Source: Sorex araneus
Lineage: Eukaryota; Chordata; Mammalia; Eulipotyphla; Soricidae
Direction of reading: 5' to 3'
NCBI RefSeq assembly: GCF_027595985.1
Contig: NC_073313.1
Span: 80,065,994 to 80,129,993, forward strand
DNA length: 64,000 nt
Part shown: in pieces, positions 32,801-44,800 of the stretch
Layout of the letters: every line of letters starts with the position of its first letter
Position numbering within the stretch: position 1 is the stretch's first letter
The notes under the pieces: model-generated
Told to the model about the DNA's origin: nothing
Seen by the model: the letters and a program-made list of their open reading frames with translations, nothing else
The model's database searches: none
Made by a program: the position numbers and the translations under genes

Positions 32801-35800
32801 GGTTAATTGAACTATTTGGATTTGTGGGTTTATATCATTTATGAAACTCAAAAAATTATGACTATGTTTCATTTAATTTTTATTGACATAGTATCAGTTC
32901 AAAACATCTACATTTCATGAGTACATCATTATAATTCAACATCTGTATATACCATATTATTTTTTCCCTTTTTGGGGTCACACCTGGTGATGCTCTGGGG
33001 TTACTCCTGGCTCTGAACTCAGGAATAACTCCTGGCTGAGTACGGGGGACCATATGGGATGCTGGGGATCAAACCTGGGTCAGCCCTGTGCAAGGCAAAT
33101 GCCTTCCCTACTGTACTACCATTCTGGCCTCTGTACCATAGTATTATATTTTTAGTAGGAAAATTATTTTTTATTTCTTATTTATTTTTATTTATTTTTT
33201 ATTGAATCACTGTGAGAACAGTTGCAGGGCTTTCAGGATCAATCTCAGTCATACAGTGGTCAAACACCCATCCCTTCACCAGTGCAAATGTTCCACCACC
33301 AAGAACCCCAGCACACCCCCCCCATCCACTCCCCACCTGCCTGTGTGGCCGTAGCTTAGTTCACAGTCCAAGAGTATATCTGCCAGCAGCCACTGCGTTC
33401 AGAGATTGGTTTCTGTGCCTCTGGGATAATGGCTGCCCAGGGGTGGGGGAGCCGTTCCTGAGCAGCTTTTTGTATATCAGGAAAACGTGTCCGTGCGGTT
33501 TGGAGAATTAATCCCAGTCCCATATACCAGAGCCATGTTAGTAGAAGCTCAGTGTTGCCACGACTCCATCTGGAGAAGGTGGGGACTCTGTACCTTCTTT
33601 GTCTAGCACCCCGGTGTTGTTGGCCCCGTCTGGGGTCTGGAGCATTCTCCAGCTTGTGGTGCCCGCCAGCCCGGATTCTTCCTGTACCATATTATTTTTG
33701 CAAACAAAAGTTTTAAGTTCCATCTGTCACCTTTGTACCCAGTTTCTCTGGTCCCCTTCACTTTTTTCCCTAAGTAATCTAATTTGGGGGGAGTCACATC
33801 CAGTGTTGCTCAAGGGTTACTACTGACTCTGCATTCAGAAAACCTCCTGGAGGTGCCGGAGAACCATATGGGATGTCAAGATTGAACTCCATGCAAGGCT
33901 AATACCTACTCGCTGTACAATCACTCTGGCCCAAATCTTCTATTTAATTATTTTCTATTATAAACAAATTAACTGTAGTATTTATTATGGGAAATATTAC
34001 TTTTATGGAGTTGGTTTTACACAGTTACCTCCCCTCGCTACCACTAAAGTCCTCAAGATCCCCATCCAGGTTCCTGTGTATATTCCCATCCTCCCATTCT
34101 CCCCATACTCTGGAGTTCTTGATTTGTATTCCAGTACCAAGAGTTTGTTATCAGTTGATATATTCTATTCTTTCGTTTCCCTATACATTATAGATAGGTA
34201 AGATGGCCCAGTGCTTGATTTGGGTCTTACTATTCACCTTTACCTTCTTTTTTTTTTTTTTTTTTGCTTTTTGGGTCACACTTGTCGATGCACAGGGGTT
34301 ACTCCTGGCTCTGCACTCAGGAATAACTCCTGCTGGTGCTCAGGGGACCATATGGGATGCTGGGAATCAAACTCAGGTCGGCCTTGTGAAAGGCAAACGC
34401 CCTACCCGCTGTGCTATCGCTCCAGCCCCTACCTTCATTTTTTGAGAGGACTTTAATTTCACTTAAACTACTTGACACTGTCCCTCATGTCTCCAATGTT
34501 CTAACAATATTTTTTGTCTTCTTCGCCTCTTAAATTTGGTTTTTATAGTTTTATTTCTATTTCTGCAAGCTACTGATCTTTTATCTTGCACTGTCTGTTT
34601 CACCATTCCATAGACCAGTGCTGGTGCGCATGTGTAGGAAGGTTGAAAACCACTCCACCTGCCACCTTTGTTCTACTGCCAGTCCGGTGTGCAGGATATA
34701 TATTGGTTCAGAGTTGTAAAACACTTGAAAAGCACTGGTCTAATTAGCTATTCTGAGGTGTAATTTTCCTGTTTCAGATATTTATGTAAAATGTTTATTA
34801 TAGGCTTGGTGACAAGGTTACAATAGTATTCAGTTTTCTGGTATTGATGCACAAAGAGACTCCTCACCCTCCACCACCAAAGTGCCCTGTGCCTATGCCC
34901 ACTCTGGTCTAAATTACCTCCTCTCCCACCCTGCCTCTTTTACTTGTTAGTTGACAGTTATGATTTTGGTGCGTATTGTTAGCTCCCTCAGAACCTCCCA
35001 CGATATGCTTGAGACCTCCACTTAAGTTTTCATCTTACTTCCTGGCACTCTATTCATTCTGCTTATTCCCTTACCCCTAATCTAACACTCTCAAGTCAGA
35101 TGTATATTTTTGATCTTTGGAAGTTTCCTTCATTTAAATTCCCCACTATGTTTAGTGTATTCTGTTGTCTGTCTTTGTCTTTAAATATACAAGCATGTTG
35201 AGCACCTCTTCAGGTTCCATGTGACAGGTGAGTTGTGCTTGCAAGAAAGAAAGAGAATGACAGGTCAAAAACAGCACTCCAAGTGGAATTCTAGTTTTTT
35301 ACTTTGGGTGGGATGAGGCTACAGCTTGCAGTGCTCAGGGGCTACTCCTGTGTCCATGTTGAGAGATCACCCCTGAGGTATTGAGGACATCTAGCCAGGT
35401 ATCAAACCTGGGCTTCTACATACAAACCGTGTATTTTCAGCCAATTAACTATTGTTCCTACACCAAAATGTATTTTTTGCTATAGTGTAGTTTAGGTAAA
35501 ATGAAGAAAATATTTTTCTTGTTGAAAGTGAGTAAAATGTCATCCCAAAGTTTGATGAAATATTGATCACTTTCAAATAATATTACTTAAGTTGGTGCAA
35601 AAACAAAGAAACAAAAAACCCCAACGTGCAAATGGCCATTTATTTTAGAGCAGAAAAAAGAGGTTGAAAAAGGAGTTTGAGAGGAAGGGAGGAAGATTGC
35701 AAGGGAAGGAGGAAGGAAAGAATGGTAGGACACGCTGATCACTTGTTTTTCCTGAAGAAACGAGTTACATTTTTGGAATAGATGAAAAAGAGGGTTTAAG

Positions 35801-38800
35801 AAGGACATTCTAGGGGCCAGGGAGACAATTCAAAGGACAGAGTTCATGCTTTTGTTGTTGGAGACCCAGGTTTGATCCCCAGCACCACATGGGGCCCTGA
35901 GCAGTGTCAAAAGTGATCCTTATGAGAGAGTATGGGGAATATTGTCTGCCATTGAGGCAGGGGGAGGGTGAGAAAGGGGGGTATACCCGGGATATTGGTG
36001 GTGGGGAATGTGCACTGATGGAGGGATGGGTGTTTGATCATTGTGAGATTGTAACCCAAACATGAAAGCTTGTAACTATCTCACGGTGATTCAATAAAAT
36101 TTTAAAAAAAATCAAAAAGGTGACGCTTGAAAAAGGAGTCAGGTATGGCCCAGAAACCAAAAATTAGAACAGAAGACGACACTTTGACTTCTTTTCTTCC
36201 CTGAATGCAGGAGATAAATTTCTCATGTGCAAGGAAAGAAGGCTATAAGAACACTCCAAGCACTTTTGTCATCCCTGAATGTAGGAGATTAATTTCTTAG
36301 GTGAAAGGTCCTTTCCCTGTATCAGGAAACAGAGCGCATCATCACCAAAGATAGGAGATTTAGGGCCAGGAAGACTTTAAACAAACCTAGATAGTTCTTC
36401 AGCAATCTGTTAACCCCCTTCTTTGTCAGTTCTCCACAAACTCTTGTTTCTTTGTCAGAATTTCCCTACTTCAATTTTGTTTTCATTTTTAATTACCTTA
36501 TATCCCTTTCTCTCATTATTAACTGCACATTCATTTTTCTTTTCAATTGAACTGAAAAGAATTTATAATAGAATATTAAAGTATACTGGACTTTATTTTG
36601 TAAAATTTCCATCTTCAAATTAGACTTGCTTAAAACTGTCATTTCTACTACCTAAAAACTGGGGGAAATACCTATATTACATCTCAGTACTGAAAGAATG
36701 TGTGCTTAATTTTATGAAACAGACAAATTGAAAGTAATGAAAATAAATGCATCAGATTATTGTCATATTATATGTCATATAAAAGGAAAGTATATTAACC
36801 TTTGTGAACTTAAATAAATAATAACTAAAAAAAATTTCCCTACTTCTATTATTTTTTGAGTCTCATCTCTTTGGGGCTCCTATATAACTAAATTCTTTGT
36901 TCTCATGTTAATCTGGTATTTTTAAAATTAGTTATTAGACTAGATAATCTAGACAGGAAAGATAAGTTCTTATGACCCTACAATATGATTCAAATATATT
37001 TGGTCTTATTTTGCTCCTTCATTTTAATTGGTATCTTATTTCCTCCATCTGCTATTTTCTAATAAGTCTTTTTATTGTTTCTATCTCCCTCAGATGCTTA
37101 AACATATTTTTGATTTTTTATTCTGCTGGTTATTACTGATCCTTTTCATGTACTTATTTACTTATCAGAAAGTAAAAAGATTATCTTCTATGAATTAAGA
37201 AAAATATTGTTTCCTCTTTTTACTTTTTTGTTACCAGTGGTATGTTTAAATTCAGGTTGTTGTTATAAAATTACTTAGAGAGATAGTAGTACAATCTGGA
37301 AGGTGCTTGCCTTGCACCTTTCCAGATTCAGTTTAACCCAGATACAGTCCCTGGCACCGTATATAGTTCCTTGATCTGAGTGATCCCTGAGCACTGCCAA
37401 ATGTAGCCCCAAACCCAGTAAATAAGTAAAATTAGCGTTGCTTACATAATTATTTTGAGGGTACTGTGGGTGGGGGGGTTCTGTCACACCAAATGGTATA
37501 TGGGGCCACTCTTGACCCTGCTCAGGGTTCACTTCTGGCAGTACTTGGGGGACTGTATGTAGTACCAGGGATTGGATTAGTGTTGTCCACATGCAAGGCA
37601 AGTAAATGTCCTAGCCCCTGTACTATTTCTCTGACTACTCCGTTTTTGGTTTTTAGCATTTGCATTGTACCCTGAATCATGTTTCAAATAGTTATTCTGA
37701 TCACTGTATATTCAAGTGGACATGTTACTGCTAGTACTATAAGCCAAGTTTTTTTTACACATATTTTAAAATTTTGCTTTATCTCTTAAATTGTTTTATC
37801 TCTAAATGATCCTGAATACTATTCAGGCTTTTTGAAAAAGATAAGAATTTGAAGTCAGATGGAGAAAGATAAGAACTAGATGGTTTCACTCATGGGCTAC
37901 ATGTAGAAACAAAACAAACAAGTTAAAGCAAAATAAAAAAAGCTTTTAGATTTTAAGACCAAATAAGCAGTACCAGAAGGGAAGGGAGATTATGGGTAGG
38001 TAAATTAGATGAAAGGCGACATTGTATGCTAAAGAATAGAATTGAATTTTTCTATGATGAGCTTAGTATATACAGATGTTGACTCATAATGATAAATACC
38101 TGAAACTTACAATGCACTGTTAAGTGGGAAGGGCACTTGCCTTGCATGTGGATGACCAAGTCTTGATCCTTGGCATCCCATATGGTACCCTGGCCTGCCC
38201 AGAGTGATTCCTGAGTGCAGAACCAGGAGTTACCCCTGAGCACTAGCAGATGTTGTTTCCCCCCAAAAAATGTAGTTAATGTCAATGAAAATTATTGTTG
38301 ATTTAGTAGGAACCCGCTGTTGCACCTCCAGCTCTTGCACTTTTAAAATTGTTTCTGTCTTCCATCTAGCTCAGCTCTTTGCTCTGAATTTGTTTCTATG
38401 GCGAGTGAAACCCAGTATGGCATTCATTACTGCTATCAGCAAGGGTATAAGAGGTCACAAAAATGGTGCCTTCTGACAACTGTGATCCTAGTTCAGATGC
38501 GCTAGTTTCTTGCCTCCATTCAAATATTCTTAAGTATAGGAGCATAGGATTGGGGGTATCAGATGTTTAACACAACTCCCTGCTGATGCCCAGGACAGAG
38601 TTCTATATCTTTGAAATCTTTCTGATCACAATGTGGCAGGATTTCTTCCTTGGTGAAGGCATTGCTCTGTTTACTATCTATCTACTTGGTGTTGACTTCT
38701 TGTCCCTTGCGATTGGAGTTCATCCAAATTTCAGGTATGTTTCTGTTTACACAGGAGGTGAACATAGATTCTCTCTAATTGGCCATGTTATCTACTCTGC

Positions 38801-41800
38801 CGTTCCTTTTCCTTTATTTTTTAACACTTTGAATATGTTATCCCAATTTTAGCCTCCATTATTTCTGATGAGAAATCAGCTGTTAATCTTATTGAAGTTC
38901 CTATGTGAATAACAAGTCTTGCTATATTTCCATTTTCCCCTTTTACTTGACTTTCAGAGAATTTTATTGATTCATCTGTTTGTAGATCTCTGTGCTTATC
39001 CTACTTAGAATTAATTTAGTTTTTCTGTGAACAATTTTACCGCTCCTTTCTCTCATTCCTTCTGGCTTTCTCAATGCTTGTATATTGATGCACTTTATTA
39101 TGCTCCACTTTCCTCTGAGGCACCATTCATTCTTTCTTTTTCATTTTTTCTCTAGTTTTCTGAGAATAGAGTCTTATCTGTCTTCAAGTTCACTAATATT
39201 TTTTTTTCTCTTTGGGTCACACCCAGTGATGCCCAGGGATTACTCCTGGAATATTTTGACATTTCAAATACACTTGTGAGTCTTTCTAGTGTATTTTTCA
39301 TTTCACTCATTATACTTTTTAACCCAGAATTTTTATTTGATTCTTATTTTTACAAAGTTGACTCTTTACCAATATTCTCTGTTTGCTATGATCTTTACAT
39401 TATAATTTACTTTAGTCATAATTTCCTTCAGATAGATACAGATATGTTCTTGGAACATATTTATAATTGATTGCATGAAGTCTTTTTTTAAATCCAATGA
39501 GTAGCCACTCTCTTAGGCAGATTCTGTTGCCAGTTTCCTTGTGGTTTGTGGGTCATACTTTCCTGTTCATATATGTGCCTTATACTTTTTGATTGAAAAT
39601 GAACACTGTGCATAACATTGTATGGCATCTCTGCATTTTCTCCCCCATTCCCAGGGCTTGCTGTTAATTGCTCGTGTATTTGATGAATGGCTGGATTATT
39701 ATGAAGTCTAGATTATTCTGCAGTGTTAGAGATTTATGCTGTTCCTCAGGGCATAGAATTTGCTATGCAAGTTACCATGAATTAAAGTGTTTTTAATAGG
39801 TCTGCCTTTAGCTGTTTCTTAGCCTAGCTGTTAGTTGCCAGGTAGGTGATCTATAATTTTAAACAAATACATAGATAAGGCCATAGATTGCTCTGCAGAA
39901 TGGTCCAGTCAGGTTCATACACCTTTATTGAACCATTCCTTAGAAAATTGAGATTTTTTTCTGATCCCAGGAAGCCAAACTTTCCCAACTACATTTCTTT
40001 GCAACTTCCACTCTTTTTAGAATACTGCTTGACTTGAACTAGTTCATTTTCCCTTACAAATTCGACCAGTTTCTTTGAAGAGGCTATGAGTATAGCAACT
40101 TTCTATGAAGCTATCTGTCCTAAAGTCTCCTTCTCCCTTAAGGCCAAATCTCTGCTGAATTGAGCACAGGTCTGAGCCTCAGATCTTCTTGGTTTGCCCA
40201 CTCAGGCTCAGAAATACTACCTGGCAGTCACAGTTACCTTACAAAGAATCAAAGTCCTAGTGTTTTTTGGCAATATTGAGTCTAATGTAGAGCCTCTGTC
40301 CCACCAAAGGAAGTTAGGCAGGAAATAAAACAACCCTACTGCTTTGCCACAAGTGCTTAGATACATATTCAGAAGTAGCTAGCTGGGTCTGGTACAAAAC
40401 TAATGAGCTCATCCCAGGAATTTATTCCTGGGAATAGTGGCTAAAGGTACGGGTATACTGAGCTCTTAACTACACCTGTCTAGAGTGCTACTGAGAGGGG
40501 AGCCCAAGGGTACGGTTTTCGTTCAGATATAAGATATACTGTTTTCAGTGAATTTTAGTAGATTTTAAAAATTACATGTTTCAGGGCCAGAGCAATATTA
40601 CAGCAGGCAAGGCGCTCTCCTTGCATGTGGCTCACATGGGTTATATTCCCAGTATTCCCAGCATTGTATATGGTCCCCTGAACTATATCGTATATTATCA
40701 TATATTACTCCCCAGGAGTAATCCCTGAGCATTGTGTGACCCCAAAACAGAACAAAAATTATGTTTCTTGATTTTCTGCATATTCTAAGAAATACTGTAA
40801 GGGACATTAAATACTTACTATTTTACCAGTTTTAATAAGTATGACTGTGGAGATTCTATGAGTATCATGCTAGAAATATTGTCTTCCTGGCTACATTTAA
40901 ATTATAAATCAGTGTTTTATACCTAAGCTGTTGCTTCTCTCAGTTTTAATTTGCTCCTGCTTTTACTTGTCCACTTACCTTTGAACAATGACTTCCCATT
41001 TTGTTTTTTTCTATGTCATGTTAACCTTTCATTACACTATAGCTTTCAAAATCAAACAGAAAGCATGGTGAATTTATTTCTAATAAATAAAAGTGCTCTA
41101 CCCTGTACTATCTCTCTAGCCCAAGCATAGTGAATTAAAGCAGAATTGTATTTGAAAAAAAGTTTTTGTTTCTTTATTGTAAAAATAGCAATATTTGTAA
41201 TCATTTTGGCCTTGGAAATATAAAATAAGATATTTTCATCTATTCCTATGTTTTGAAACAATGGTCTGAAAATTGTTTTACAAATTAAAAATTTGTAAAA
41301 ATGTATAAAAATTGTTTTACAAATTTCTGTTATTTTATAAACTAATATTTAAACATAGATCTTGTCCCACCTATACTTTACTGCAGGCCAGAACTCATTG
41401 CTGAAGCTGATAAAGGGGCATGGGTGTAGGATACAGGGAACAGTAAGTCTAGCAACTTTGAGATTATCCTAACATTTGGATTAACTTCCAGAGAATCTGC
41501 CTCTAGTCTTTTTTGTTTGTTGGTTTTGGTTTTTGGAGCATACCCAGTGATGCTCAGGAGTTAGTCCTGACTCTGCTCTCAGAGATTACTCCTGACAGTG
41601 CACAGGGGACCATATTGGATGCCGGGGATCAAACCTGGGTTGGTTACATGCAAGACAAGAGCCTTAACGCCTATGCTATATCTCCAGCCCCAGCCACTCT
41701 AGTCTTTTTTAAACTATTTTAATTTTATTATTTTTACAAAATTATTCACGATGATTTGTTACAGATATGTGATATTCCAACACCAGTCCCACGACTATTG

Positions 41801-44800
41801 CATCTTCCACCACTATTATTCTCAGTTTTCCTAACCACCCATTAAAACTGCCCCCATAGCAAGCCTCAATAATTTATTTTATATTCCTTGTTATAAAAAC
41901 ATGCTAAAAATGATAAAAAAAAACTTTCCTTAGAAGAAAGTTAATGAATATTGTTGTATTTCACCATGGAGCCATTAAGACCTTATATAAGAGATTTTTA
42001 AGATGTTTTAAGATGTTGTTACAGTTTAAACCTTCTGTGTTTATATTTTGTTCATCAAGATTGGTTGCCTTCTATAATTACATCCCATCCAACCTTGTGT
42101 ACTACTCCAATATTTTCAGTGTTGTAGAGTTTGAGATGTTGGAATTCCAAAATTTTTAATACATCTGGAGTTAAATATTTAACTGGCTAGTGACTTTGGG
42201 GAGTGTATGTGACTGAAAGGCTTCTGGATGTGCAGGGATATAGGGGGAGGTAGCCCATCCACAATTACGTGAAAACCAGATTTCAGTCACAAAACCTGCA
42301 TACTTGAGTTTTTCAGCAGATTAATTTCTGGATTAGGCTTGTCCTGAGCAGTAGAACTAGCCAGGAACATGGCGGCAATTATGGAGTGTGGAGGTTTTTG
42401 GCTGCTGGTGCTCTGTTTGGGTGGGCACTGGCTCACCTGCCCCCCATCCCCCAGGTGCCCTGGATAACTAGTGTCAAGCTGAAGAAAAGAATTCTCTTGC
42501 TAGTTTCCACACCATTGATTTCCATTTTAATTTGAAAATGTCACTTTATTCTAATAAAGTTTTTATAGTTCCTACTTTCATACCCCCTCCTTTCATTTGA
42601 TATGCAGTAGTAATGTTTCCCAGTTGAAACATGCCAGGTCTTTATGAAGATTTGCTTTTTGTTTTGGCTCTAATCTAAATAAGTCTGCTATCAAAAGACG
42701 CAAGTAATTTCATACTTACATTTAAGCACAAAATTGATTCACTGCCCTTCCATAGATTAGAAAATAGCATTGAATTGATCATACAAATAGTATGGTTTCC
42801 TCATTTTGGGTTTTTTTTTTTTTTGCTTTTTGGGTCACACTGGGATATGCGAAGGGGTTAGTCCTGGTTCATGTACTCAGGAATTACTTCTGTCGGGGTG
42901 CTCGGGGGGGGGGACCATATGGGATGCTGGGAATCAAAACTGGGTTGGCCACGTGCAAGGCAAACGCCCTACCCACTATGCTATTGTTCCAGCCCTCATT
43001 TTTGGTTTTTGTTTCAAAAAGCTCTTTTAAGGGAAAACTACCTGAAAGAAAGGCAAGGCTTATGAAAATAGTTTCATTGTTGAAGTATGAAATCTTACCA
43101 CTAACTATTCATACAATTAGTACATATTACTATTACTATATTAAATAAAGTTGATAGTATAAAAGAATAACGATATAAATATTAATGAACCCATTGCTCT
43201 GATTTATAAAGTGGAATAATTCCCTTAATTTTTTGTTTTGTTTTGTTTTGGGGACACACCCTGCAGTCCTCAGTGCTTACTCCTGGTTTTGAACTCAAGG
43301 ATCACTTCTGGCGGGACTCAGGGGGATCATTTGGGGTGCCCTAGATTGAACTCTAGTCATATAAGACAAGTTCTCTGCCCACTCTATTTAACTTCATATT
43401 CTTTGGCCCCTGTCCTTTTCATCTGCCATCTAAAATGATGTTTAAAAGGAATTTTGTGCTCTTAACTCTCTTTTTGCTTTTTACAGTTTTACTTTTTTGC
43501 TTTTTCATTGTTTTGAACTAAAACAATATTTTAGTTTTGCCTCTTCTTGACTTTCATACAGAGTTATGTATTTGTTCTTAACTAATTTTTACATTAAATT
43601 AACCTTATCAAATTTTTAAAAATGCTCTTTTAAACTTTGAAAACAGTTTACAATTGAAGTAATAGTAGTAAAGTTAGTATTAGGTAATCCATATGTTCTG
43701 AATATCAGCCTGACTCTGGAATACTCTTCAATGACCCAAACTATTTGCTTCTTGCCTTTCTTATGATTAGGATATCCAATACCAAAGCTTGACATGAGTT
43801 TCCCTTTGGAACATAGAGAAGAGGAATGGGTGAAGGAATTACAAGAGTCCAAAGAAATAAAACAATTACTTGATTCCAAGATAGGTAAGTAATTATTGAT
43901 ATACTGAGAAAAAAACCTTCTACCTTAATCTGGATAAAGAATTTTGGGCTCTATGGTGTAATACATATATGACGGCTAGTATGTCATTTTTCCTCATGTA
44001 TTTTTCTCATGGGAAACAGTTTCTGTTTCTTTTGTTAGGTTTTGAGCTCGGAATAGAAAATGAAGAAGATCCATCCAAACAGAAAAAGCTGGAGAATATA
44101 TACCCATTTGTTGTTTCTTTAGAGGGGGATTCTCTTCATGGTCCCATTTTACAAAAAGACTTTGAACAATTAGAAAATCAGTGGGAACCACCCCCAGAGG
44201 ATTTACAGGCAGATTTAACAAATCTTGTAGAAGAGCAGGGCCCCTCTATAGGCGAGAACCCCAAGAGCTCCAACTTAGAAGAACCTCTCAACCCTCAATC
44301 CCCTAAGAAGAAGAGTCCAGGAGATAAACCTCACCGATGTTCTCAGTGTGAAAAATGCTTTGCTCGGAAGTCTCAACTTACTGGGCACCAGAGAATCCAT
44401 TCAGGAGAGGAACCTCACAAATGCCCTGAATGTGGAAAAAGATTCCTTCGTAGTTCAGATCTGTATAGACACCAACGACTTCATACAGGGGAGAGACCCT
44501 ATGAATGTACTGTGTGTAAAAAACGATTCACTCGGCGGTCACACCTTATAGGGCACCAGAGAACCCATTCTGAAGAAGAAACATATAAATGTGTTGAGTG
44601 TGATAAAAGCTTTTGTCATGGATCTAGTCTTAAAAGGCATCTTAAAACTCATTCAGGTGAAAAACCTCATAGATGTCATAATTGTGGGAAAAGTTTTAGT
44701 AGATTGACAGCTCTTACATTGCACCAGAGAACTCACACTGAAGAGAGACCTTTTAAGTGTAACTTTTGTGGGAAAAGCTTTAGACAGAGACCAAGCCTTG

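Noticed and set aside
43969-44038. Upstream ATG giving a longer single-exon zinc-finger ORF (from 43969)
   Set aside because: The strong acceptor TTTTGTTAG at 44038 and phase agreement with exon 4 show that 43969-44038 is intron.
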